A stretch of 64,000 nucleotides of DNA, taken from Lepiota brunneoincarnata (taxonomy: Eukaryota > Basidiomycota > Agaricomycetes > Agaricales > Agaricaceae). The DNA lies in the NCBI GenBank assembly GCA_023014365.1, contig JAEBUN010000050.1:124001-188000 (forward strand). Direction: 5' to 3'. Within the stretch, counting starts at the first letter, position 1. Each line of letters starts with the position of its first letter. The notes under the pieces were generated by a model. That model was not told the DNA's origin and searched no databases. It saw only the letters and a list, made by a program, of their open reading frames with translations. Positions 10,701-20,849 of the stretch are shown here, in pieces. A program made the translations under genes and the position numbers.

Positions 10701-12047
10701 TCTGTGGCGAAATTCACAACTCTTCGAGCGTTTTTATCGCTAGCCGCTTCACTCAACTTTGAAATCCATCAAATTGACATTGTAGGAGCCTATCTCGAGG
10801 CAAATCTAGATGAAGAAATTTATATGAAAGTGCCGAAAGGAGTAGATGACATCCAGAATAACGGCCGATATTGGAGACTGAGAAAAGCCCTGTATGGCTT
10901 AAAGCAGGCTGGACAACAGTGGAAAATACACCTACATGAAACATTATCTGCGCTTGGGTTCACTTGTGCAATCGCCGATGATTGCCTTTACATTCTCCAG
11001 AACGGCGAAAAATTGCTTCTCATGGTACTCGTCTATGTGGATGATATGGCAGTTGCAGGCCCAAACTTCTGTAAGATTATTTCCTTCAAGGAAAATCTTA
11101 CTGATCACTTTGATATCATGGATCTTGGGGAACTTCGGTACATTCTTGGCATTCAGGTCACTCGTGATCGATTGAATTGGTGTATTTTTCTCAATCAAAC
11201 CGCATACATCCACCGAATTCTCGAACGATTCAATATGCATAATTCACACCCAGTTTCTACTCCTCTCGCTGTCAATCATTGCTTATCGAATTCTCAATCC
11301 CCACAATATGTTGACAAAACTGAGGCTTATGAAGAATATGCCCAAGGTATACATTACCTCTCACTTGTTGGTTCTTTACTTTTTGCGACACAAACATGAC
11401 CCGATATTCAATTTTCGGTTGGACTCATCACTCAATTCGCAAATAATCCCGGAATTCCCCACCTAAGCACTGCTAAGTGCATTCTACAATATCTCAAAGG
11501 GACAATTGACCTCCAACTTGCTCTCGGACGCCAAAATAATGGAGAAATTGATTTAGTTGGCTGGAGTGATGCAAGTTGGGCTCAGGATCTGGATAATAGG
11601 CAATCCGTGAGTGGTTTTGTTTTCGAACTTGGCGGAAGTTTGGTTTCCTGGTCTTCCAAGAGACAGACTACTGTTGCCACATCATCAATGGAAGCTGAAT
11701 ATATAGCTTCATCGATGGCCACCAAGGAAGCAATCTGGCTTTGAACCCTCCTCAAAGAGCTCGATTATCCTCAGGAGGCCACTACTATCATACATGCCGA
11801 CAATCAAGGCTGTATCGCATTATCCGGAAATCTGGTTTCTCATTCTCGTGCAAAACATATCGACATCCGTTATCATTTTATTTGAGAACACATTGAACGA
11901 GGTGAAATCGCACTACAATATGTGCCGACTAAACAAATGATTGCTGATATATTCACTAAGGCCCTTCCGAGGGAGGCCTTCATCAAATTTCGAGAGCGAT
12001 TAGGCATTGTACTCGTTGTACCGTCAAGTGGGAGTGTTGGAGTTTGA
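7751..12047 (+). pseudogene. Copia 1 gag-pol polyprotein, degraded
   Basis: Starts MGPAERETTSETLQFPKLNS within the primer-binding site. Gag ends with a zinc knuckle CHTCGQKGHWSPTC. An indel in the A-run near 8708 shifts frame. The protease core is LLLDSAASCHM. The integrase zinc region (HRRMGH...CSSCAHGK) and catalytic core (VMDLTGP, QTDSGNEFVN, QQNGIAE) follow. RT has IHQIDIVGAYLEA and YVDDM, and RNase H has SMEAEYIAS and RAKHIDIRYHF. Four further stops are all TGA at positions expected to be Arg (about 9990, 11397, 11742, 11883), consistent with CGA to TGA changes. The frame would end at 12047, about 12 bp inside the 3' LTR. Confidence 0.88.
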
Positions 12048-12361
12048 CGTCAGAACAACTCGTTCAATGACGTTCTGTAGGAGTTTATGTTTAACAACGC
12101 TCCTCATTAAAGGAGATCTGTATGTTTCTCCTTTATCTTCTGAGATGTTTATGTTTCATTATAGCTCTGTTTCTTAACTTCTCCTATGTAGTGTAATGTA
12201 TAAATATTATGTATCTGTTACACCTGAAGTCCAGCTTCGTTTGCTGGACTTCAGGTATGTTTCATTTTGCCTTATCTAATATGTACGATAACACAGCTTC
12301 ATTTGCCGGACTTCAGAATACATCTTTTATTCTCGACTATCTACTGCGCTATGTCATGACA
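12035..12361 (+). repeat. 3' LTR of copia 1
   Basis: 327 bp and near-identical to 7420-7746. Most differences are C/T exchanges, for example GACGTC versus GATGTC and ACGACA versus ATGACA at the ends. It is followed by the GGGTG target duplication. Confidence 0.9.
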
Positions 12362-12366
12362 GGGTG

Positions 12367-13030
12367 ATCATAGGGACAAGCAGTCAATGCTTGGACCCCC
12401 TGTGCACCATGACACTCACAATTGGTTTTTATTTCCAACATAAAAAAGATAAGCCCAAGCATGTTGAAGCAAGGCAGTGGGCCCAGAAGCCCTGCAAGGA
12501 GGGAAAGTGATGAGACAACAAAGATCCTCAATTTGCGAGACAACCGCCAAGCGCAACCGGACGTGAGTGGGCTTGTTGGAAAGGCACGGGAGAGACCTTC
12601 CAGATGTAAGTTACTGTATCCCAAGGCGTTGAGAAATGGCCCCAGAACAGAGACATCTGTGTGGGGATGGTGATCAGCCAGGAAAACGTGTTTTACTTCA
12701 CTGAAAGAGTGTTTTCCAGGATGTGCAATATGGCGTTGGAAAGCCCTTAAAGATGCGCATCGAACGGTGGTAGTAATAAGAGGAATGGTGCAGTGTGAGA
12801 TTACGAAATGAGGAATGAATCTAGGCAATGTTGATGGCGATGACGAGGGAAGGGGTGGGTCAATCGGGGCATAAAGTGGCGCGTTCAAGAGGTGTCAGCA
12901 GGGAATATCGAACAGCGAAAACCGCTTGCTGATCCCTGCAGTCGTCCCTGAGATATACATCAATCTTCCCATTTCTACTGGGAAAATTGTTGGAAATTGT
13001 TGTATTTACTGCGAGGCTCTAACTTATTGG
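12367..13030. other. Right interior of the hAT-like element
   Basis: No recognised product. A minus-strand frame (12349-12888) starts inside the LTR end and has no domain that I recognise. This stretch could be remnant transposase or captured host DNA. Confidence 0.35.
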
Positions 13031-13221
13031 TTCGAACGCGTTCAGGCCCATCATTTTTGAGCCTGAACCATGAACCGAACCAACAGGCCAGGGGCTGAAC
13101 CTGAACCTGAACTGGACTGAACTTTTAGGTTCAGTTCAGGAGGTTCAGGTTCGAACCGAAGTTCTGAACCGAACTTCGGCACCCCTAGGAGCAAAGAGCG
13201 GGCTGACTGGGAAATTCTCAC

Positions 13222-14222
13222 AGAGTGTAGGAAATCTATAACTAGTTGGGCTCGGTCACCCTTCAACTTTCCCATGGCGTTACTTTTATCGGGATCGCAT
13301 AATATTTGTGCAAGAAAATGTACAAGCCGCTGGTCGGGCAGGATCCAGTTAGCTATTGGGATAGTAAAAGTCACGATTGCTTTACATTCGAATCACTGAA
13401 TCCCCTGCTAGCAGAGACTCCCCTGTTGGAGATGCGTAAAGGAGGTTCCATGATGAATTGATTGTTTATTGCAACGGAGGGCATTTCCCTGATATCATCA
13501 ACAACTTCTAGAAATTGGTATCAGTATTGAATCCTGGGAAAAATTAAACAACTACCTACTGCCATCGTGTAAAAAGCTGGGTCCACTGGTTGTGCTGAAC
13601 ATTGGGTTGTCTGGGTCGAATGGCATGCCCTATTTTGAATTGATTACACTGGAGCTACTATCCAATTGGGGACTGACGCTATCGGGTTTATCGAAGGGTT
13701 TGGCTCTTTTCCACAGACCGCGAAATTTCTCCTGGTCATTTTCTTACAAAAAATGAGTATATGCACTGAAGGTTATGGGTGAAACAAGAACCTACTTGAC
13801 GCGCTGGCGTATGCGGCAGCAACCGCATCCAACAATCTCTCCCAAACTACAGATGATGTCCTTGAAGACAGCAAGATATCTTTGATTATCTCAAGAAATT
13901 TGCGGTTTGTCGACTGGCACAAGAATGTGTTGGAACGATTCCGGAGCATGATCGCCCAAAGCCACCACTAGTGTCAATACCGCACTACAAGATGAGTCAG
14001 AGAGGGGGCGGCATACCTGTGTCATTGACAACTGCCCAAGTGGTTCACCGAATCTAACTGACAATGAGAAAACCATGGCTATGGTTTAGGAAGGAACTAC
14101 ACACTTGAGCTCTTGTCTGAGCGCCCTTACAACCTCCTTGGCATTTTCCTCGCTGGATGATGCACGATCACATACCTCTAAAACAAGTGACCAGTCCTCG
14201 CAGGCAGTCGCAGTCAAGTAAC
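13222..14222 (-). pseudogene. VHS-domain region upstream of kinase copy 1 (candidate VHS-kinase gene)
   Basis: Minus-strand exons from 14222 downward spell a VHS domain: CEDWSLVLEVCDRASSSEEN, AKEVVRALRQELK, RFGEPLGQLSMTQ, LWAIMLRNRSNTFL, NRKFLEIIKDILLSSRTSS, WERLLDAVAAAYASAS. ENDQEKFRGLWKRAKPFDKP and GMPFDPDNPMF follow, the usual continuation of fungal VHS proteins. Short introns (about 30-55 bp) then lead through a linker exon to AMGKLKGDRAQLVIDFLHS, the exon preceding the kinase N-lobe. VHS domains bind endosomal cargo or ubiquitin. The chain of short introns suggests one transcript joining VHS to kinase, but two adjacent genes cannot be excluded. A TAG before GMPFDP and apparent phase problems suggest decay. 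Confidence 0.6.
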
Positions 14223-14378
14223 CTGGGTAAGAAGTTCTCTTTTGTCATTAAATCAGAAACCAACATGAATTGGAATTCATCACCAATCATCCTCACAAGT
14301 TATGCGGGACATTCATCCTGGAGGATGCTCCCACTACACACATCTGCAGGTCCATCTTTTGGGGTGGCTTTATGTTTG

Positions 14379-14927
14379 TTAAAGAAGAGCTTCTTCATAA
14401 AGGGATATAAGGTTGAGTACAGAGTGTGTGAGCGGTGGACAGAATGACTTAGGAAAGCTGTCAATGTTCGTGAGAGACGGTGTGTGATGATCACACGTAC
14501 TGTACACTATGATCAGCTCAAGGCAGCCAGAGGCCCAGTCCAAGAGACAGACGCCCGTCCTCGCGAACAGCATTTGGCCGCACATAATCAGTTGGGGACT
14601 CCTGTGCGTGTGTGCATAGAGTTGTCCGGTGCTTTTTTTATAACCCATGATCTGCAGAAGTTCAGCAACAAAGTCATGTACTGTTAGCTCCTGGTCCTCT
14701 AGAACCCTCACTGCAAGATTAAGGCAGTTGATCCAGGAGACAAATAGAGCACCTAACTCTTGCACATAACCTTCATGTTGGGTAAAGCTGACAGGGCCTG
14801 CGCATTCCAGTAGAGGTCCACCGAAAAATTGGTGCCTGTCTTGCTTGCGGATGGCAGCATTATGGGCATCAAGTTTATTGGAGCTCCAGTCATTCCCGGA
14901 CTTTGCAAGATGCACATGATTTACCAT
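14379..14927 (-). other. Unrecognised open frame, 182 residues
   Basis: An open minus-strand frame with protein-like composition (for example ELGALFVSWINCLNLAVRVL and ELTVHDFVAELLQIMGY). It lies directly upstream of the VHS exons, in the same orientation. It vaguely recalls an uncharacterised protein family common in agaricomycetes, but I cannot assign it. Short, plausible upstream exons may continue towards 15236. It may be a decayed neighbour or an N-terminal part of the VHS gene. Confidence 0.35.
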
Positions 14928-15544
14928 GGTTGTAGAGATGCCATAGTCTGTGATAATATATCAAAGAATAACACTACCATCATGAAGTGAGATATCGCAA
15001 AGTCAGGTGCATGGTCTCAGAAAGGGTGCGCTGCTTCCATGGAATCACACGGCAATTTCCATGCCTCCTGGAACATCCCTATGAAAGGGGTTACGAAACA
15101 AATCTAGTGCCCACTGTGGTGCCAGAAAGATAGGTTGGCAAGACCAAAAAAGTGGAGTTGAGCACAGCCTGGTTGGGTGCAAAGTACTGGGCCAAATCCC
15201 AAGAGCGAGCCTACTCATTCCAAGATCCGTTACCACGAAGACTCAATGAATAACCTTGCTTCGGAATTGACAGAACTACTGTTGAGAAACCAGCTAGATG
15301 TTAAGATGGAAAGGTGAACGAGTCTTGGAATTTGAAAGCTTGACGCTTGATGGCCAACTTACAAAAGCCAGCGGAGGTGATCGACTTTGGGGAATCGCAT
15401 TATCGCGAAGTTCTTACCTGTTTAACTATTTTTCCTAACTACCTGAAGTCCGATCTTCTTCCTGGACTTTTAGTAAGTAGAGTAGGTGCTCAGTGACTAG
15501 AATAGTTACTTATAACCGGCTTTTCCTCCTGGACCTCAGTTTGT
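14928..15544. other. Unassigned spacer with possible LTR remnant
   Basis: No supported gene. At 15440-15540 two CTGAAGTCC/CCTGGAC-type inverted motifs resemble the distal part of the copia 1 LTR, suggesting an old LTR fragment. Boundaries cannot be set. Confidence 0.3.
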
Positions 15545-16569
15545 GTGGCTTATTGATGCCAACATAATATACATAGGTTACCTGTACCATAATCTATGCT
15601 TGTCAAAGACTTTGCTTTGTTCATACCCCAGGCGGCGAGTTATGGTTAGAAACTGTAAACTTGCTACTAGTGGGCTGAATGGGAAACTGCTTAGTGAGTA
15701 TCAAGAATTTGATTTGAACAGGAATGATGGGTTTATGAGGAGATCAAATAGTGAGTCTGATGCACTAGCGTTTGCATCACTACAGACCTCTTACTTTTGG
15801 TCCACTATTCAGTTTTCAGGGAGGAAACTCACCTGTGCATGGAATCCATCTCTACACACATTTTCATCAGGTATTTAAGTAGCACACTTGTACTTAGATA
15901 CCTTAGCTCCTAACGATGAGGATGTCTCCACCGTGTAGGGACGCCCTCTCAGCTACGCGAGGACGTCATGATTATCTAGTGCATAGTGGTAATTCGGCTT
16001 GCTCTTTATCTCTCCTTGATTATCCTTATCTTACACATAATTCCTTTCACCTTCACATTCATTTTTACATAGAAAACTCGCTCATTTATGCTCTCGGTCT
16101 CTCATTTATATACCATAGCACTCCTTTTATTCCTGATTTTTGTAGAAACATGGATACGTAGAACCTTTAAAATACATGCTACGTAGTTACCGAATAGACG
16201 TCTTTTACCCCCAAGAACTTGTAGCAGCCATACAACTGCCATAAGACCTCCGGTAGGCTACAGCATAATGGACTACAGTTTCACTCTCTGTTTCAAAAGT
16301 CCCCCTACAGTCTCCCACTCAACCGGAGTTGTATTACTACTTTCACGAGGTCGAGAAGATGAGCCCAGCAACCGTTTTGCCAGTTGCACTTGTTTGTACC
16401 ATTTTTGTTGTGAACATGATACTTGTTCTACACAGTGGTATCTTGTGAGCTTGTCTCCTTCGTGCCACAACTAGAACCAACACCTTTGTGTATCTGGCAA
16501 ACAGTATGGGTTGTTTAAAGCTGATGATGATAGCTGTTAGTTATCAGTCGTTGATGCTTCAAGGACCCT
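15545..16569. repeat. 3' flank of kinase copy 2, duplicated at 38650-39076, with an extra insertion
   Basis: 15545-15800 (from GCCAACATAATATACATAGG) and 16440-16569 match 38660-38940 and 38985-39076 next to kinase copy 3, so the downstream flank was duplicated with the gene. About 600 bp between 15800 and 16440 has no counterpart in the other copy. It looks like LTR sequence: it contains TATATACCATAGC and ends near CTACACAGTGGTATC, which resembles an LTR end plus primer-binding site. Target duplications were not found. Confidence 0.5.
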
Positions 16570-18890
16570 CTAAAAACCTACATCATTCAAAATCTGTTCA
16601 ACTCGAGCCAGGTCAATTGAATATTTGCCTTTTTCCTCATTGCATTCTGAAATCGAGCATTATCATGAGCAAAACGTTTCGTATCCTGTTCCTCATCAGC
16701 AGTCCTTGCAAACCCTTTCTGGCCAAGCTCCTGAATTACTTGTTGACAAGTTGGGTGGTCCTGAGGATTGGAATCCCAACATCGCGTCATTAAATCCCAC
16801 ATTTCATCATAAATCCTGTTCAGGTGTCGGGTGGGTAGTATACCTCTGATTATTTTCCCAATTACCGGACCATCCAAAGATAGCTTGTGGTATGGTGCTT
16901 GTCATGTCAGGACCTGGACACCCATGAGAGGCAAATATCACAGGATAGGTAGATACAATGTACCTGAAAGCATACACATCCAAATGCCCAAATATCACTA
17001 GCATGGCTTTGTTGAGAATTGGAATCATCCAACAATTCAGGGGCTGCCCAACGATAGGTGGCACCACTGAGAGCATTTGTTGCTATGGTATGACCCATTG
17101 TCTTGTCGGTAAGGACTGAGGATAGGCCAAAGTTGGTTATGCAAGCTCTCCCAGAATCCGTGACCAGAACATTCACCTAACGAATAAATCTGAGAGGACA
17201 TAATAAATAGGAAGAAAGCAAGTACCCCTTTCAAATCGCTGTGGATGATGTTTTCACTATGCAGGTATCCAGGTCCACTGATGATGTCATAAATCTTGAA
17301 TAATCAAGTATCAGGACTTGTAAGAATCATACAAAATGAAGTACTCACAAAGGGTTTCCAATCGACATGGGGATTATGGTTTAAATATCTGACAAGGTTG
17401 CCATTTCTCATCCAAGGAGGGACAAGACACATTCGTCTATGTGCGTCATCTAGGTAATAAACACCATAAAATGGTATGATGTTTAGGTGAACTAGCTGTC
17501 CCTGTTACCTGGGTTAGGGGTTTGCTCTTGAGTAGCACGGAGTTCGACACAGGATGTCTATACAGACTTGGTCCTGTCCTACTAAACGTGACTTGGAGGC
17601 GACGGAGCACTATAGTCCAGCCGGTTTAAGGGCAAAGAGATATAGGAGGCAAGAACTGTATAACACTAAGATAAGGATACAAGGTATTGTACTGTATCCT
17701 TATATACTCCTAAGTGTGGCTGTACTCCTACTATAATAGTCCGGACCGGGGTAACTATGAGTCAGAGATAAGAAAACATGAGGCGTATACTAAGAATAGT
17801 CCTTCTGATGTACACTACTGATAGTTTCATAGTGACATGGGAATGTGAACTAAAAGTAACTGTCCTTCTGATGTGGCTTCTGATAACAGTCCCCATAAGA
17901 TTGCCTCTTTGGCAAAAAGCTAGTGACATTTTAATAGCGATATCATGAGATGAAAGGGAAGTATACCTTGAGTATGGCATCTGTCTCAGATTTTTGGAAC
18001 AAGCACACGACTTTCAGGCATACTTCTTGGTCTTGATGATGACCCCGGTAGATGTCACAGAATCCCCCTCCATCTTCTACAGTCTTGAGGGTTATATCTT
18101 GGAGAGAATAATGTCGAGGGTGCAGTTGGGATGATTTACTAAGTTTGTAGAGTGCAATGAGAGTGTGCTTCCAAAACCAGGCTGAGGTAGGTTCATATTT
18201 GAGAAGTACCTGGGGGGCCAGCAGGTTACCAGATGGAGTAATAAATCAACCAGGGGATACCCACAGAGTGTAGGAAATCTATCACAAGCTGGGCTTGATC
18301 ACCTTTCAGTTTTTCCATGGCGATTCTTTTATTGGGATTGCACAGTATACATGTAAGGGAATATAGGAGCCATTTACAGGACAGGATCTAGCAAGGCATG
18401 AGGGTGCTGTAGGTTACAATCATTTTGCATTACCTCTGGACCAAAACTACTAGAGTCTCTGCTAGTTCAATTTGGGACATTTAGGGGTTCAATGATAGCT
18501 TCTTCATCATTCACAGTAATGGGGGGTGTTATCCTGATACCACCAACACCTCCAAAATCAACATCAATGGCAGATTTTGGGCAAAGTCAAACAAGCAACT
18601 CACCACTACCATGTAGGGGTTGGATAATATCAGAATATGTTAATTCATCAGTGGGTGCAGCAGTCTCACCAGCCACAGAAGCAGGAGAGCTACTTGAAGA
18701 ATTAGGCATTGAGAGTGGTCAAATTATCCTGGGTGCAAACTCTTCCAGGTTGCTCCTCCCTTGGACTACTTTAGTTGATAACTCCAGAGCAGGGACTGTT
18801 CGCTGAATGGTGCTCATCTGATCAGCCCCAAGATTTACTGGCAGTGTAGGTCCAATGTTCCTGTTGAACCTATTTGTTTTTTTATTCCCA
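16570..18890 (-). pseudogene. TKL-type protein kinase copy 2, split by a solo LTR
   Basis: Paralogue of copies 1 and 3. Reading downward: linker (GPTLPVNLGADQM, ITPPITVNDEE), AMEKLKGDQAQLVIDFLHS, the N-lobe exon with a lysine region resembling QEVCLKVVCLF, then AKEAILWG. A 386-bp LTR interrupts this exon. The exon resumes at QLVHLNIIPFYG. The catalytic loop is HSDLKG with Asp kept, but the magnesium motif is CITNFGLSSVL, with NFG in place of DFG. The C-lobe has RWAAPELLDD, SDIWAFGCVCFQ and RCWDSNPQDHPTCQQVI. The split coding exon and the lost DFG Asp argue against catalytic activity. The linker also has two stops. Confidence 0.74.
17503..17888. mobile_element. Solo LTR of the gypsy family, inside kinase copy 2
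   Basis: 386 bp, starting TGTTACCTGGG and ending CTGATAACA, with 5-bp duplications GTCCC at 17498-17502 and 17889-17893. It matches the LTRs of the large gypsy element (35992-36379). The same exon without insertion in copies 1 and 3 reads CTGTCCCCACAAG, so the empty site is known. Confidence 0.92.
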
Positions 18891-18952
18891 GACAACAATG
18901 AGCGAGCAAAACATACTCAATCAGTCACCATGAGATAGAACTACATTTAAGT

Positions 18953-19677
18953 TCAGTGGCTTGCTAGACAGTGATACACCCAGGGAGCTGACCTTGGCCA
19001 CATTGAGATTACCAGGGGAAGATCAATGTGGAGATGTCCTGAGTTCATTTTTACCATGATTATCAGCATATGAGAAATGCGGATACACTTGGCAGTAGTC
19101 AGTGTTGGCACTGTTTGCAGGGGTACTTGACATGTAAGCTTTGTGGTGAATATGCTTCCATGCATATTACATGTCCTAACTATTTGTGCAACAACTTTTG
19201 TGGTATATCTGGTTGAGGATAAGGCAGGGTCTTTATAGAGCATAGTTCTTTCTTCAAGTTTGAGCTCAAACCTGGTTACAGACTCTAGAGGCCTGTATGT
19301 GTTATGTGGAGTGAGCATTGCTGTGAGTGATATGCAATTGTCTAGCCAATAGCACAACCTGTTATGAACTATAGCTAATGTCATTGTCTTGTCGCCAACC
19401 CAACAAGCATGGGTATCGTGATAGATTGGCCAGGTGGAGGGTAACTCATGTTTTTTGATCATGACAGTCCTTGAGGAAGAGATAACCCTCTCAGAGTTCG
19501 AGAGCCAGGCAAGTCCCTTTCTGTCTGGATGGCATAAGTTATAATGATGTGAAAGTCTGCTTGGAGTACCTTGTTTTCATGAATATGCTAGCAACTAGCT
19601 CATACTTTATCCCACAGCCTTTTCCTAAGAATCAGGGTGGGTGTTGAAGTGATGTGAAGAAGATTTTGGACCTTGAG
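18953..19677 (-). pseudogene. Arrestin-like protein copy 2, C-terminal part
   Basis: Minus-strand alpha-arrestin sequence: MIKKHELPSTWPIYHD, TYRPLESVTRFELKLEERTM, the arrestin-C strands (SIFTTKLTCQVPLQTVPTLT), then IRISHMLIIM and HIDLPLVISMWPR. Upstream exon: GIKYELVASIFMK. Alpha-arrestins are cytosolic adaptors linking cargo to ubiquitin ligases. The N-terminal half is displaced to 36380-36662 by the gypsy element. Downstream in the same orientation, NIGPTLPVN resembles the conserved arrestin tail (R-x-I-G-P-A-P) and leads into the kinase 2 linker. Confidence 0.72.
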
Positions 19678-20781
19678 TGTTACCCAGGTTAGGGGTTTGC
19701 TCTTGAGTAGCACAGAGTTCAACACAGGATGTCTATACAGACTTGGTCCTGTCCTACTATGTTATGAACAGTCCAGATCGAGAGGAACAAGAACAATTAT
19801 TTGACTTTACAAGATGGGTACAGGAGACCACAGACCAGTTGTGAGCACAGGAATATGAAGATGAAGAAGGGGAATATTATAATGCCATGCAGGACCTGGT
19901 GAGAGAAGCAGGAATGGAGATAACTCTGGAGGATATTCTGGAATACCCTGAGGATGAAGAAGATAGCCATGGATCAACCGATCCAACCTCCGATACGGAT
20001 GGAAGCACCAAGAGAGTGGAGAGCAAGAATGGAGGAGATTCCATGGAGATAGAATCAGGAGAAGGAAACTATGAGTCAGAGGAAAGTGATGGAACATCGC
20101 ACAGCAGTGGAATGGAGAGCGAGGACACTGACTCATTGTAAGATATAAATAACAGTAGGATGCCATCAGCTAGGATGTGCATCATAGTCAAGACTGCACA
20201 GGACAAGTAGAACAACCCAATAACCTATAATGAGTATATAGTATCTCATAGGTATATAAGGCCTGTACAAGTAGAGATTAAAGCCTCAAGCTTTAATCTT
20301 GTTAACAGTGGTTGTTAACCCTCTCTGCCTTAACTTGGTGTGTTCCCTTGTTATCTCATTGAGCGCAATCCACTAAGCTCTGCAAGGCCAACTGTCTCAG
20401 ACACCTTGTAGAGTGATTGAAGGCCATCTCCAGTTATCCTTGGATACAGAAGGAGCATGGATCATAACATACTAAGTGTGACTTGGAGACGATGGAGCAC
20501 TATAGTCCAGCTGGTTTAGAGGCAAAGAGTTATAGGAGGCAAGAACTTTATAACACTTAGATAAGGATACAAGGGTATGGTACAGTATCCTTATATACTA
20601 CTATGTGTGGCTGTGCTCCTATTATATATATCTGGACCCAAGTAAGTGAGTCATATCCTTATCTATCTAAGTATAGATTATTCTGATGGTTCTTCTGATT
20701 GTTTCAGGATGACAGGTCTTCTATCTATTTATATACTTTGGGTGCTTCTGATAAGGGGAGTTAAGGGGACTTCTGATAACA
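19678..20781 (-). repeat. 3' LTR of the gypsy element, interrupted
   Basis: LTR segments 19678-19759 and 20470-20781 flank a nested LTR-type insertion. A purine-rich AAATGGGGTAA on the minus strand precedes it internally and could serve as the polypurine tract. Confidence 0.85.
19760..20469. mobile_element. Nested LTR-type insertion (probable solo LTR, 710 bp)
   Basis: Ends TGTTATGA and TCATAACA form an 8-bp inverted repeat, flanked by TACTA at 19755-19759 and 20470-20474. It interrupts the gypsy LTR exactly where the other LTR copies read CCTACTAAGC. It contains a short acidic open frame (19887-20141, rich in Glu, Ser and Asp) without a known domain. An AAGCCTCAAGCTTTAATCTT segment near 20280 also lies inside. 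No internal retroelement genes remain, so a solo LTR is the simplest reading. Confidence 0.8.
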
Positions 20782-20849
20782 TTACCCCATTTCTAAGGTT
20801 ATATTCCACTATAACCATTTACATCTTTTCCTTCTGTTGTATTTGTGTG

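Larger units (their letters stand above)
7420..12361 (+). mobile_element. Ty1/copia LTR retrotransposon 1, complete with both LTRs
   Basis: Two 327-bp LTRs (7420-7746 and 12035-12361) start TGTTGGAG and end in CA. The 5-bp target duplication GGGTG is exact at 7415-7419 and 12362-12366. The primer-binding site GGTTATGGGCCCCG follows the left LTR directly, and a purine-rich AAGTGGGAG precedes the right LTR. The LTRs are nearly identical but differ at several sites. Coding order is gag, protease, integrase, RT, RNase H, the Ty1/copia arrangement. It lies inside the hAT-like element. Confidence 0.93.
6720..13187. mobile_element. hAT-superfamily-like DNA transposon, non-autonomous, with a copia element nested inside
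   Basis: Termini are TAGGGGTGCC(A/G)AAGTTC in inverted orientation, and 8-bp duplications GGAGCAAA flank them; both are typical of hAT. Both ends carry dense subterminal repeats of GAACCT/TTCAGT (6730-6880 and 13030-13180). Removing the copia insertion leaves about 1.5 kb. No transposase with recognisable BED or hATC features is readable in 6880-7419 or 12367-13030, so the element is called non-autonomous. The left terminus can also fold on itself, because GGCACCCC recurs at about 6752 opposite GGGGTGCC at 6721. Confidence 0.78.
6685..13221 (-). other. Kinase copy 1 intron expanded to about 6.5 kb by a nested transposon
   Basis: Upstream exon on the minus strand ends ATAGATTTCCTACACTCT and is followed by GTGAG at 13221. 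The next exon starts GTACTACTAGAATTC at 6684 and is preceded by CTATAG. The matching intron in kinase copy 3 is about 60 bp and contains one GGAGCAAA, the 8-bp target duplicated here. Removing the hAT element and one target copy leaves 61 bp. Both splice signals remain intact, so splicing is conceivable, although the kinase carries a separate frameshift. Confidence 0.75.

Noticed and set aside
12349..12888. 179-residue minus-strand frame as a transposase
   Set aside because: It begins inside the copia LTR, contains no recognisable motif and has a composition expected by chance.
5365..14222. Functional kinase copy 1
   Set aside because: The missing base before the catalytic loop and the stops in the linker argue against it; kept as a pseudogene pending resequencing.
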